Shown here one piece after another: positions 45,040 through 55,948 of a stretch of 64,000 bases of DNA; the stretch's first letter is position 1, and every line of letters starts with the position of its first letter. This DNA is from Gigaspora margarita (Eukaryota; Glomeromycota; Glomeromycetes; Diversisporales; Gigasporaceae): positions 119,560 to 183,559 of the forward strand of contig WTPW01001235.1 in the NCBI GenBank assembly GCA_009809945.1, given 5' to 3'. Under the pieces are notes generated by a model. The model saw only the letters and a program-made list of their open reading frames with translations. It was not told the origin of the DNA and did no database searches. The position numbers and the translations under genes were made by a program.

Positions 45040-47985
45040 TCAATTGGTACATCCTGGATAACTAATCTCAAAAATCAAACATTTGACAAAATTCAAACAA
45101 AATGTTCTGTCTTGGCNTATATNGATGATACTTTGTGTATTGCCTCTTCACAACTTGAACTTACTAGAATGATTTCTATTGCAGAGTCTTTCTATACTAT
45201 GGCTAATATTCAAGTCAATCCTTCTAAATCTATTTTATCAACTAATTTGAAAGTAAATAACTATACTTCTATTATCTTTAATAATCATGCTCTTCCACTA
45301 TGGCCATCAAGTAAACCTTTCAAATTTCTTGGATGCTGGTTNACACTCAATAATAAGCAATCAAAACAAACATGCCTATTAATAACAGAATCCTCTCAAC
45401 TTATCAATATTGCCAGAACTAAACAAATTACTGATACACAGGCANGATACATTATCAACACTNTTATTATTCCTACTATAGAATACCGNATACAAAATAT
45501 TGTTATTAATAGATCAGCTTGTAACAAAATTCTTTCACATCATATTGGTCTTGTTAAACACAAAGCCAAACTTAGCCGAACAATTCCTACTAGTACTCTT
45601 CTTCATCCCCAACTTTATAATATTAAAAATATTTGGAATATTCAGCTTCAACATCATATCTCAAACTTTATCAAACNCTTAAATGATAACAACCTACTTG
45701 GTACTACAACTCACATTCGAATCCAGCAAATTCAAAATAATCTTTGGTCATCCACTAGCATNTTTTCACATCCTAATTCTACTATAGATGGTCCTAACCG
45801 CAATACAACTAATTTCATAATTATCAAACTTTTTAAACATCTGGATTGGACTATTAATACTAACCCTAATTTTAATATTCCATTTACTATCAAAGATGGA
45901 TCTATTTCTCTTGAATCTATACTATCCTCACATCCCAAATACTCTACCTTCAAAAAACAAATTAGACATCATCATTTTCTATTTCTCGACCAACTTNCCT
46001 CCTTTGACAATTCTTGTTTGCTTGATTGGAAACATATCTCACCTAGACTTAATAAAATTCCAAAAGGCAAAATTNCTTTGTGGTTTACCTTCTTGGAAGA
46101 TCAAACAACTAGTCATACCTATGAANGTACTATTTATCCACACTTCAATTTACCCCAAACTAATTACTATAGTTATACTACTGGACACTTTTCTAAACAT
46201 ATGAAATCTTGGCTTATTACCTTATTCAATAATCAAATAGTTATTGGCAAAGCATGTCACCAATCTAATACTTCAGATTATACTTTTATTACACACTGGC
46301 AATGTAATATCCAACCACAATTTACACGCCTATACCCAACACCATCTATTACTACATCACCNTGTGNTAACTGNACTCTCAATTCCAATATTATTGCAAA
46401 CAAATGTACTATTCTTATTCCAACAAGCCATGCTACCAAATTTTTTGGAAGACTTAATCCTGACAAATCTGTAAACCATAATGCAAATTACCTTGATCTC
46501 ATCTTCTCAGCTGCAGCAAGAAATCCAATTAGTATTCCAACATTACCAAATCTTCTTATATCTAATGCACAAATACCTTCCTTTTTTCAACCTAGTCCTG
46601 CACAAGATACTTTGCAATCTATTTGTCATTATAACAGTCATCTAACAGAATTAACATTCTATACTGATGGTTCTGTTATTGATCTTGGCAACTCTCAGTG
46701 CTCTATGGGCATTGGCTGGATTCAATTACATAATCAAAATATTCTACATACTTTCCAATCACAAATTAAATTTTGCCCATGTTCTTATAAAGCTGAACTA
46801 GTAGCTATTCTATCAGCTATTAGCACTGCTCCCAAAAACTGTTCTATTCAAATTTTTACAGATTCCCAATCTGTAATATCCAAATACAATAGCCTAATTC
46901 ATACTACACCCCTCTCTAAACCTTTTAATATACCTTATTGGTCTATTTGGAATACATTATTAAANTTTATTAAATCATANAATNTTANTATTACTTTTNA
47001 TAAAGTTATTGCACACCAAGAAGATGAATATAATAACAAAGCTGATCAACTAGCCCACTGTCATCAAACTGCTCCCTATCTTCTTTTTGATCCACAGAAT
47101 ATTTACAATTACAACTTTACTCTTTCTGTTGATAATTTTCCTATTGAACTTCCTATCCGTCGCTGTGTTAGAACTTTATGCCATGCACATATACTTGCTC
47201 TTTGGTCTTCCCAAAACTGGTTTCAACAATGGCTACCAATATCACGATATATTAACTGGAATGCTACCTGGCTATATATTAATTACAACCAAAAAATTTC
47301 AAACTTTTCACATAGTTTTCACTCTTCAACTCTCAAATCTTTTAGAATCAAAATACTTTTAGATGATCTCCCTGCTCCACATATTCTTCATCGGAGAAAT
47401 CTATCCTATCCTAGCATCTGTCACCTTTGTCAACAAGCAAGTGAACCCCTACACTGGACTATTTATCCAACCTCTGAACCCTTACTAAAGCTTATAAAAG
47501 ATTCGTTAGCCAATATACTAAGCCCTAACAAACTTGAAATCTTTAATTTAGTTGCTGAGAACCTTTATACTCAAATTATGAATTTGGATAGTTTTCAAAT
47601 TTATCAACTTCCTAACATACCCTCTCTGTTTTCTACTCTATCTGGTTTTATACCTCTAGATATTATTTCTACTCTATACAAATTTACTTCATCTTCTAAA
47701 TTTGCTTGCTCTCTTACTATTTCACTTCTACTTCATATCATCCAACAAATTTATACAAATATTTGGATTCCATACTGCATTTCTAGATCTCAAAATCAAG
47801 AGTTACACTCTTAACCTTCATCTTTTTCTTCCAATATATCCCTCGTACCAAATTCTTCAAATAATTTACAAGATAATAGTAATCATATTTACACTATATC
47901 ACTGTGCAAAATTGATACATGGTTGTACAAATGGATTAAATTTTCTACACCTCCATCTGATATTCTTACATATACCCAAATCTAG
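45040..47985 (+). pseudogene. LINE reverse transcriptase C-terminus, RNase H and zinc segment
   Basis: The frame is open from 45040 to a TAA at 47812. Motif C appears as AYxDDTLCI (one residue ambiguous), followed by the thumb motif FKFLGCW. The RNase H core shows all expected acidic residues in YTDGSVID, SYKAELVAIL, IFTDSQSV and NKADQLAH. The segment CHLCQQASEPLHW is a C-terminal CCHC-like finger. The TAA at 47812 corresponds to CAA in the antisense copy at 53074-53998. That copy's frame continues about 57 residues further to the TAG at 47983, so the stop here is a mutation. Confidence 0.85.
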
Positions 47986-48831
47986 GTGAGCCTTGGCCAC
48001 TCTGGCAGGTTTAGGCCACAGATAAATATTTAGGTTTACTTATATATATGTCTGAGTTTTTATTCTTAGCATTAAATTTAAAAAAATGAAATTTCTTTCT
48101 GTACTGTAAAAAGTTTCTATTAAATTTAATAAAGATAAAAGCAAGGTCTCACCTTTAATATTTAAAAAAAAAAATAATTAATTAGATAAAATTTATTTAA
48201 CTATATATAGTCACACCTCTAAGTGCACACCTTCTAAGTGCACACCCTAAGTGCACACTTCTTCTATATGCACACTAAAGCCTGGTTCTAAGCTTGGAAC
48301 TTAAATACTTTCTATATTACATATTTTTGAAATTTAAGCATATATATATATCCCTCTAAATACATACATATAACTAATATTAAAGCTAGCCAATAGTAAT
48401 ACTAGAATTTTTACAACTTATTTTTGATTTTGTCAAAATTATTAGTTGGAAACCAACTAGTTGCCAACTTTTCAACTAATTAATTTGAAAAAAATTTTAA
48501 ACAACTAATTGATTAATCATTCAATTAATATAATTCTGAGATATTTAATTTAGTTAGGCTGATCCATGTTGATTTCTTGGGTTTGATTGGCTAATTATCT
48601 AATAATACCATGTGATATGAATAATCAATTAGTTGCAACTATAGTTGGCAACTAATCATTTGCAAAATTTTTTGCCAACTAGGAACTTTAGATCAATCGC
48701 AAATAGTAGTACATAGTAAAGTCCAGATTTTACTATAATAATCAATATAAGCACTTAATTTGTAATCCATGAGTAAGGGAAAGAATTTGATTAGTATCAG
48801 TAGAGTGCATATTATAATCAAAACAATTAAT

Positions 48832-49411
48832 TTTTTTTTTTTTAAGGTAAGGTCTTGCCTCGATGACTTTTATTAAGTATATATTTGTATATATTATGTA
48901 ATACAATATTATACTCTACTTAAGACAACAGACTCAGACATTCTTGACTATCTGTGACCTAAACCTACCAGAGTTTTCCATACCCACCTTCTGTACAACC
49001 TGGATTTTTGGTACTACTTCCTATTTTGTTATTCTACTAACTACTATATTCCCCGCTTTTCTCATATTGCAGATCCTATACTTCCAAGAAGGTGCAATGG
49101 TCTTGCCCAGATGAATGTAACCTCATGGTTACTTTCCAAACCTTGGTGTCCTTAGATTACTTGTATGCTAGCGGAGGGGTACTTGCGCAATGCTTCGCCC
49201 AACAACTCTCATTAGTCTATCATATATTACTGCAGATATGCTATCCAGATTGGTTTAGCAGATACTTCTCCTAAAGGTAGGTGAGCACTGGCTATATTAC
49301 ATAACTGGCCAGGCCAGCTACTCCCAACTAGATTTTGTAATACATTTCTGTACTACTTCCAACTTCCTGTGAAGCAGTTGGTGTTTTACTATTGGTTAGG
49401 CTATGGAACTT
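48832..49411 (-). mobile_element. Non-LTR insertion sharing the LINE 3' tail, 17-bp target duplication
   Basis: TAATCAAAACAATTAAT flanks the insertion exactly (48815-48831 and 49412-49428). On the minus strand the 3' half has TCTGGTAGGTTTAGGTCACA, GTCTGAGT and CAAGACCTTACCTT before an A tail. The same order of motifs occurs at the 3' end of the LINE (47998-48172). The 5' half (49060-49411) is unlike the LINE. It is either a 5'-truncated relative LINE or a SINE that has borrowed the tail. The open frame 49092-49274 on the plus strand is incidental. Confidence 0.78.
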
Positions 49412-49428
49412 TAATCAAAACAATTAAT

Positions 49429-49850
49429 ACCCATAATCTGAAACCATCTTTAAAATTTTTTAATTTTTGCAAAGCTAACATCTTTTGTGTTTTATAAAAA
49501 TTGTAAAACCAATTTTTCTCTTTCTAAAAGTTGAATTTATCAAAATTGACCAATGGACCAAGAGATATTATCATTTTATTATCATGATCATATGAATTTC
49601 TTTGCAGATTTGCAAAGAAAATTTCATAAAATCATGAAGATAAAATAATAATATCTCATGGTCCATTAGATCAATTTTGATAAATTCACTACTTTTAGGA
49701 AAAGAAAAATCGCTTTTACAATTTTTATAAAAACACAAAAGATGCTAGCTTTGCAAAAATTAAGAAAATTTAAAAATAGCTTAAAATTATGAATATTAAT
49801 TGTTTTGATTATAATATTTATTCCACTAATCACAATTAAATCCTTTTTTT
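49429..49850. repeat. Large palindrome interrupted by the retroelement
   Basis: 49429-49600 and 49623-49808 are inverted copies. TTTTTGCAAAGCTAACATCT pairs with AGATGCTAGCTTTGCAAAAA; the axis is near AATTTCTTTGCAGATTTGCA. The arms continue outward to 48785 on the left, beyond the retroelement insertion, and to 49850 on the right, so the original foldback element was about 470 bp. Confidence 0.75.
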
Positions 49851-49864
49851 ATTTACAGATTATA

Positions 49865-50105
49865 AATTAAGTAAATATATTTAGAAGATCAAAATGCAAA
49901 TTTTACCAAATTTTTGTACAGATCAGAAAACTTTTATTATTTAACTTTTAATTTTTATATTTATTGAATTTGTTTTTTTAAAAAATTTTAATTTTTTTAT
50001 CAAATATAAAAGTTCAAATCAAATAATAAAGTGTTTTCTAATCTTGCTAAAAATTTTACTATATGTGTATTTTGATCTTTTAAACAAATTTACTTAAGTG
50101 ATTTT
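49865..50105. repeat. AT-rich palindrome
   Basis: TTAAGTAAATATATTTAGAAGATCA on the left (imperfectly, over ~25 bases) mirrors the right segment ending TTTACTTAA. AAAACTTTTATTATTT pairs with AATAATAAAGTGTTTT. It is probably another foldback element; the ends are not precise. Confidence 0.5.
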
Positions 50106-50487
50106 AATCACTTTATATAATAAATATCAGGCTTTATAATGTAGTGACCATTATTAATAATGAGATAACTTATTTTTGGATAAAAGTGTTGAAGTGTTGA
50201 TCATGCATTTGACTTTATTTTTGATTGGCTATTTAATTTAATTCTATAAATGCATACCCTTTCCAAGTGCACACTTATACCCAGCCCCCAAAGCATGCAC
50301 TTAGGGGCTGCAACTGTATTGTTTCAAATTTGTAAAATAGTTTTATACTTACTAGCTAATACTTTAATTATTTATAATTAATTAATAATTAATTAGATAA
50401 AATTTATCTAATTATATATTATTTCAAATTTGTAAAAAATATTATACTTATCACATATTAATTTAATTATTTTAACTATTAATAATT

Positions 50488-51025
50488 GTTGCAAATAATC
50501 ATGAAATCGGATGATGGTGAAATCCACGTGATCTATGCATTCATCAGATTTCCTAAAATTTCTGAAAATCATACAAACAATTGATCTAATCAATCTACAA
50601 ATATAATCAAAACAATCGAATGCAATAACCAGTTAGTATGCTTATATGCTGCATAAATCGCATGATTGATATCTATATATAAAAGACCTTCTAACTGTAT
50701 CAAAAAGGCTCTCTAGTCCTATCCCTAACCCTAACCACGAGGCAAAAAAGAGTCTATAAAACCACTAACAAAAAAAAAATTTTGCCTTGTGTTTAGGGTT
50801 AGAGTTACCTTTTTGATACAGTTAGAATATCTTTATATATAGATATCAAGAATGCAATTTATGCAGCATATGGGCAATCTTGAATTAACCCTGGTTATAG
50901 CATTCGATTGTTTTGAATATGTAGTGTAGATCGATTATACATGATTTTTAGAAATTTTAGAAAATCTGATAAATACATAGATTACGTAGATTTCACCATC
51001 ATCTGATTTCATGATCATTTGCAAC
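50488..51025. mobile_element. Foldback element with ~250-bp arms
   Basis: Arms 50488-50757 and 50785-51025 are inverted copies starting GTTGCAAATAATCATGAAATC and ending GATTTCATGATCATTTGCAAC (each ~21 bases). AATAATT flanks both sides (50481-50487, 51026-51032). The arms carry AACTGTATCAAAAAGG and a telomere-like CCCTAACCCTAACC/GGGTTAG segment near the loop. It lies inside repeat H. The minus-strand frame 50408-50593 is not a gene. Confidence 0.72.
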
Positions 51026-51059
51026 AATAATTAATTGGATAAAATTAATTTAACAATAT

Positions 51060-51400
51060 ATAATTTCAAATTTGTAAAATAATTTTATACTTACAACTAA
51101 TAATTCAATTATTTATAGTTAATTAATTATTAATTTATGATTCATCTGGGAACTAGTGAAAAATATAGTAAACTGCAGAGATATATTTACTATGTAATTT
51201 TTTCTTTTTTGAATCTGGCATTTCCTAAGAATAAATCTACTTTGTACTAAGCAAATTTCTCTTGTGTGCATAACAAATGTTGTAAAGAAAAAATTACAAG
51301 CATAATAGTTGTTGAAACATTGAAATGGCTTAGCAGATTTTTTTTTAACTATTTGATAGTTATTAAGAATTATACAATTTAATCTAATTTACAATAAACC
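51060..51400. other. Repeat H remnant and AT-rich DNA
   Basis: 51065-51130 matches repeat H (TTTCAAATTTGTAAAATAAT, TTATACTTACAACTAATAATT). The rest is unremarkable. Confidence 0.4.
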
Positions 51401-51890
51401 TTTTATTAAATTGATATATCTTAATTTCTAAGTCTGACTCTGGCCAGCTGTCTTAATAGTGCCCAAATATGACTCATCATACTAAATTATATGATTTAGA
51501 ATTATTACTATTATAGAACTCATGTACTACATAGTCTTATATTTCAAGTTTTAACCTTGGACTTCGGTCCTACCCAACCAACATTGGTCTGGTTCTGGAA
51601 ATACTGCTAGGAGTTCGTGACTTGATCTTTACTATGTTTTATGACTTTGGTTATCCAAATTGTAGTTTCTAACTAACAAGTTTAACCTCAAAGACTTTGT
51701 TATACCAATTTACGATCTGATCTGCATTAGGTCCATCAATTGACATCCTGGGTTCCTAGTACTATAGTGTTGCAGTTCTCTAATACAGTTAAGCTACACT
51801 GTAAATAATGTTTGCTGCTAATAAAATTTGAACTGGTGACCTTCTGATTTGCAACCTCAAAAAATAACTGCTATACTATTGGACTCAAAA
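51401..51890 (-). mobile_element. Probable tRNA-derived SINE, second type
   Basis: On the minus strand, 51885-51820 has an A-box-like AATAGTATAGCAGTTA and a B-box-like AGTTCAAATTTTA, resembling the head at 126-210. The body runs to about 51415. Near its end, AGTGCCCAAATATGA on the plus strand resembles the 3' segment of family R (AGTGCCCAAGTATAA). No target duplication was found, so the boundaries are tentative. Confidence 0.45.
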
Positions 51891-52901
51891 TCTCCTAGCA
51901 GATTGTGAGATATGGGCATTTTTGTTTTTACAACTATTTGTTTACTTTTTTATTTACATCATATAGTCATAAAGACAAATACATCTATATTTCATAATTC
52001 ACTAAGCTGATTTTAATGTTTCAACTACAATTATGCTCATATTTTACTCTTTTACAATGTTTATTATACACATAAGGAAGGTTTACTTGGTATAAAATCA
52101 ATTTGTCCTTAGAATGCTGATATTTATTGTTGCAGATTATAATGAAATCAGATTATAATAAAATTTAGAGTCTCAATTTAAAAATATAAGCACTACTAAA
52201 ATCTGTCTATACTCTTTTTTAAATAAACCCAACCCTAAAACCTAACTTAACTATAAAAAAAAATCTAATATAAAAAGGTCCAAAAAATTTTCAACGATCG
52301 GTCATAAAATAAGTCAAATTTCATTATAAACTGATTTCATTATAATCTGCCATATTTATTACCTAATATTTATTTACTATAGAGGCTTACCCCCACTTCT
52401 AGACATTATTGTACATTTTGGCTATCCATAGCCTTTTTTGGCTTGTTCATATCCAAAATTGTCCAAACATTCAAGATTGTCCAAAGCTTGCCCAGGCTTT
52501 AATAATTAATAAATCTATCTAAAAAATATATAATTATAAATTTTTTTAGGTGCTGAACACATTCTAGTTAAAATTAAAATAGGTTATCATAATAAAATTT
52601 AAGTAATTTTACTTTATTTAATTGTTCAAAATTGTCCAAATTATCCAAATCATTGTTCAAAGCTGTCCCATGACAATACTGCCCTAGGTAATATATTTAG
52701 CTAAATTTAATTGGCTATAATTTTTTGATATGAGGTAAGGTTTTGCTTGACCCCCACCCTAAAATATTACTTAAAAAATGTTAGTGCCCTTAGGGAAATG
52801 CCAGATTCTAAAAGAGGCAAAATTTAATAGTAAAAATTACCAAAATCATATGACTTTTCACTAGTTTCCAGGTGGATTATAAATTAATTATTTAATTATA
52901 T
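51891..52901. other. AT-rich intergenic DNA
   Basis: 52430-52680 has repeated TTGTCCAAA phrases. 52725-52760 (GAGGTAAGGTTTTGCTTGAC) resembles a LINE tail end in reverse but is too short to call. No gene is supported. Confidence 0.4.
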
Positions 52902-53073
52902 AGAAATATAAATTTGTCACACTTACAACATATTGCACTCTATGATTCTGACTAATCAAATCACACGATTTTGTAGAAAAAAATTTTTTTAAAAAATTAA
53001 AAATTTTACTTAGTAAAATATAAAATAAATTAGCGATAACAAACTATATAGTGTAAAATTTTATTCTGAACAA
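52902..53073. mobile_element. Left half of the GTCACACCTG foldback family, broken by a LINE
   Basis: TATAGAAATATAAATTTGTC with CACTTACAACATATTGCAC, then ACTATATAGTGTAAAATTTT, match 1156-1350 of the element at 1156-1808 in order. Similarity stops at ATTCTGAACAAC, where the T run of the antisense LINE begins. Confidence 0.65.
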
Positions 53074-53998
53074 CTTTTTTTTTTTTTAAATATTAAAGGT
53101 GAGTACTTGCTTTTATTTTTATTAAATTTAATAAAAACATTTTACAGTACAGAAAGAAATTTTATTTTTTTAAATTTAATGCTAAGAATAAAAACTCAGT
53201 CATATATATAAGTAAACCTAAATACTTATTTGTGGCCTAAATCTACCAGAGTGGCCAAGGCTCATCTAGATTTGGGTATATGTAAGAATATCAGATGGAG
53301 GTTTAGAAAATATAATCCATTTGTATAACCAAATATCAATTTTGTACAATGATATAGTAGAATTATAATTACTATTAGCTTGTAAAATATTTGAAGAATT
53401 TGGTACAAAGGATGTATTAGAAGAAGATGATGAAGGTTGAGAGTGTAACCCTTGATTTTGAGATCTAGAAATGCAGTATGGAATCCAAATATTTGTATAA
53501 ATTTGTTGGTTGGTATGAAGTAGAAGTGAAATAGTAAGAGAGCAGACAGATTTAGAAAATAAAGTAAATTCATATAGAGTAAAAATAATATCTAGAGGTA
53601 TAAAACCAGATAGAGTAGAAAACATAGAGGTATGTTAGAAAGTTGATGAATTTGAAAGCTATCCAAATTCATAATTTGAGTATAAAGGTTCTTAGCAACT
53701 AAATTAAAGATTTCAAGTTTGTTAGGGCTTAGTATATGGGCTAAAGAATCTTTTATAAGTTTTAGTAAGAGTTCAAAGGTTGGACAAATAGTTTAGTGTA
53801 GAGGTTTATTTGCGTGTTGACAAAGGTAACAGATATTAGGATAGGATAGATTTATTCGATGAAGAATATGTAGAGCAGGGAGATCATCTAAAAGTATTTT
53901 GATTCTAAAAGATTTGAGAGTTGAAGAGTAAAAACTATGTGAAAAGTTTGAAATTTTTTGGTTATTATTAATATATGTGCATGGCATAAAGTTCTAAC
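53074..53998 (-). mobile_element. 5'-truncated antisense LINE copy
   Basis: Minus-strand copy of the last ~1 kb of the LINE at 42078-48172: A tail (T run at 53076-53087), the 3' untranslated region and the end of the polyprotein. An 86-bp class internal deletion relative to the full copy joins CACATAT to ATTAATAA near 53970. The copy stops at 53998, exactly where a hAT-type terminus begins. The C-terminal frame 53266-53625 is open and reaches the true end of the polyprotein. The finger segment CYLCQHANKPLH is followed by TAA where the other copy has TGG. Confidence 0.85.
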
Positions 53999-54639
53999 TA
54001 GGGCTTCGACAGACCCGAACTAAGGCCAGACTTTAGGCAAGTCTGAGTCCAGTTCAAAATTTGAACTGGCCTCGAACTCAAACTATTTTACAACTCAGTC
54101 CAGTCTGAGTTCAAATATCAAACTTTTGGCTTGGTTCGAGTCTGGTTTGTATCCGGTCTGAAAGTTTGAATTCAGTCTGAAAGTCTGAAACCAATCCAAC
54201 GTGCATAAGATAGTAAATATTTTTATAGTGTTCTGACCCAGATAAGTATCACCTGGGTTATCCGTGAGTAGTGATAGGCAATGCGCAGGATCTGCATGTG
54301 ATCCTGTGCAGTATCCTGCGTGAGATGCATAGGATTTAAAACTTTCGCACAGGATTTTTAATATAAAATTATCTGTTCTGCGTTAGTATATCATCTGGCC
54401 CGCATTAACAAAACATCTGTATGCATGCATTAACTTTTATTTATTTCTCATTCCACATATATTCGTATGTTGTAAAGGGCTTCCACCTTAGGAGTTTTCT
54501 TTTTTTATTATTATTTTTTATTATTTTTCGTTTTCATTGTTATACATATATATATCTTGTTTATTTATTAGTAGTATTAGTCGTACATATATTATTGTTC
54601 TTTAAATAGGCTTTATTCGTACCTGTATCAGTCAGATTG

Positions 54640-54790
54640 TTCCAATCTGACAGATCATTCCAATCTGACAGATTATTCCGATATATCAAATTGGTACGAT
54701 ATGTCTGATCGGTACGATATGTCAGATCTGTACGATATAGCAGATCATTCTGATATGTCAGATCGGTACGATATGTCAGATCGGGTAATT
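54640..54790. repeat. 18-bp GATCGGTACGATATGTCA minisatellite
   Basis: About eight units of 18 bases. Because the period is divisible by three, the minus strand reads as a TYRTDL-like six-residue repeat (54561-54809), with no supporting start or domain. It is unlikely to be a real gene. Confidence 0.75.
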
Positions 54791-54829
54791 CAACCATTAG
54801 TTTCACCATAAAACCTGTATCATAAATAG

Positions 54830-55450
54830 GAATGTAAAAAGTATAAAAGTGATGTTCCGGTCGCCTTGAAATAAAGACAACTCATTACGAGTCAACACTT
54901 CGAAATCATATTAGTAAAAGTAGTAACCCTTCTAAGTTTCGTCCATATAAATTGTTCCAAATACGCTTCTGCTATCCCTGTTGTTATTATAATAACCTTC
55001 AAAATTTGAGTAGAAGAGTTAACATAGAATAGTTTTCTTGATCCCTTTATAGAAAAACCTTTGATTGTTACCTTCACCCATTGTTAGCAAATTCCAACAA
55101 TACTTGTGTGCCTCATTTATCGAACAATCTGTTCCCGTGATACTGATATCAGACCAATATCCAAATCGACACCATAATTGAAACCTGAAAGCCTGGATAC
55201 CATATCATCATGTGAACCTGTGAAAGCAACTTACCGATTGCAAGCCAATATTCATATTCATATCCTATATGCCGCAGCTGGGATTGACTAATAGATTATT
55301 GCTAATATCACCCTACCAAGACTTTCTGAACCTTGAGACCTGGACCAAATCTTTCACACCTTTTTCTGCCTGCCAGTTCAAGGTTTAAGAGTCTTGAGTG
55401 CTTAGTAGACAGTATTTTAGTTAGTTTGTGTAGTAAGATATATAGTTTGA
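54830..55450 (-). other. Higher-GC stretch inside a hAT element, possible decayed coding DNA
   Basis: The base composition is visibly less AT-rich than its surroundings. The minus strand shows patchy open frames (for example 54892-55077). Splice-like junctions occur, such as CAATCG/GTAAGTTGC and CTTTCAG/GTTTCAAT on the minus strand around 55180-55235. It could be what is left of a transposase gene or of a captured host gene. I do not recognise the peptide. Confidence 0.3.
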
Positions 55451-55948
55451 CCTTCTCACTATCAGTTTACACTTTCTCAATGTATAGTGATAATGTGCAA
55501 ACTGTATATTTAAATAAATTTTTTAAATTGTCATTATTAATAAAGTAAGAATCTAGACTTTTAATTTCTCACACAAAATAATACACCAAGAATATTGTGT
55601 ACTATATGGGCAAAAATCTCCAATTTCAGTGATTATTTCATATAAGTAATAAGGTTAAATAAATTAGAGCCAATCATTTATATGATTTAGATGATTATTG
55701 ACGAAATTATATCCTCAATTATAAATTTTTTATGAGTGTTTATGGATTTTTGTATATATATAACCTAGTTATAAATTTTTGTATGTATGTATAGTACTTG
55801 TTACTATAAAATTTAGTACATTTATATCTGATTATATACCTAATTACTTATAAATTTTTATACGTTTATGATTTGATCGCTTTGTTACTATTATAATTTT
55901 TAAATATGTGTTTATATAATAATATTTTAAAAAAATTGATAAAATTAA
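55451..55948. other. AT-rich DNA
   Basis: Repeated TATAAATTTTTGTATG phrases. No gene is supported. It ends in the target duplication of family R copy 3. Confidence 0.4.

Larger units (their letters stand above)
42078..48172 (+). mobile_element. Full-length LINE (non-LTR retrotransposon) with 17-bp target duplication
   Basis: AATAATTAATTAGATAA occurs at 42061-42077 and again at 48173-48189, right after the terminal A run. The ~6.1-kb element encodes, in order, an N-terminal Ser/Asp-rich segment, an AP-type endonuclease, a reverse transcriptase, an RNase H and a C-terminal CCHC-like zinc segment. This layout is found in RNase H-bearing clades such as Tad1, I and R1; the exact clade is not assigned. 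It is inactive, with frameshifts and nonsense codons. Many single N bases fall within it, suggesting that reads from several copies were merged. Confidence 0.88.
48208..50316. mobile_element. Pogo-like element remnant, TA target
   Basis: Ends TAGTCACACCTCTAAGTGCA and TGCACTTAGGGGCTGCAACTG are imperfect inverted repeats flanked by TA. Subterminal AAGTGCACACC repeats occur at both ends (48222-48275 and 50256-50275). It encloses a retroelement insertion (48832-49411) and two palindromes. No transposase frame survives. The TIR match is about 17 of 24, so the pairing of the two ends is probable rather than certain. Confidence 0.55.

Noticed and set aside
54561..54809. TYRTDL-repeat protein
   Set aside because: The periodicity is explained by the 18-bp minisatellite; it lacks a supported start and sits within a transposon.
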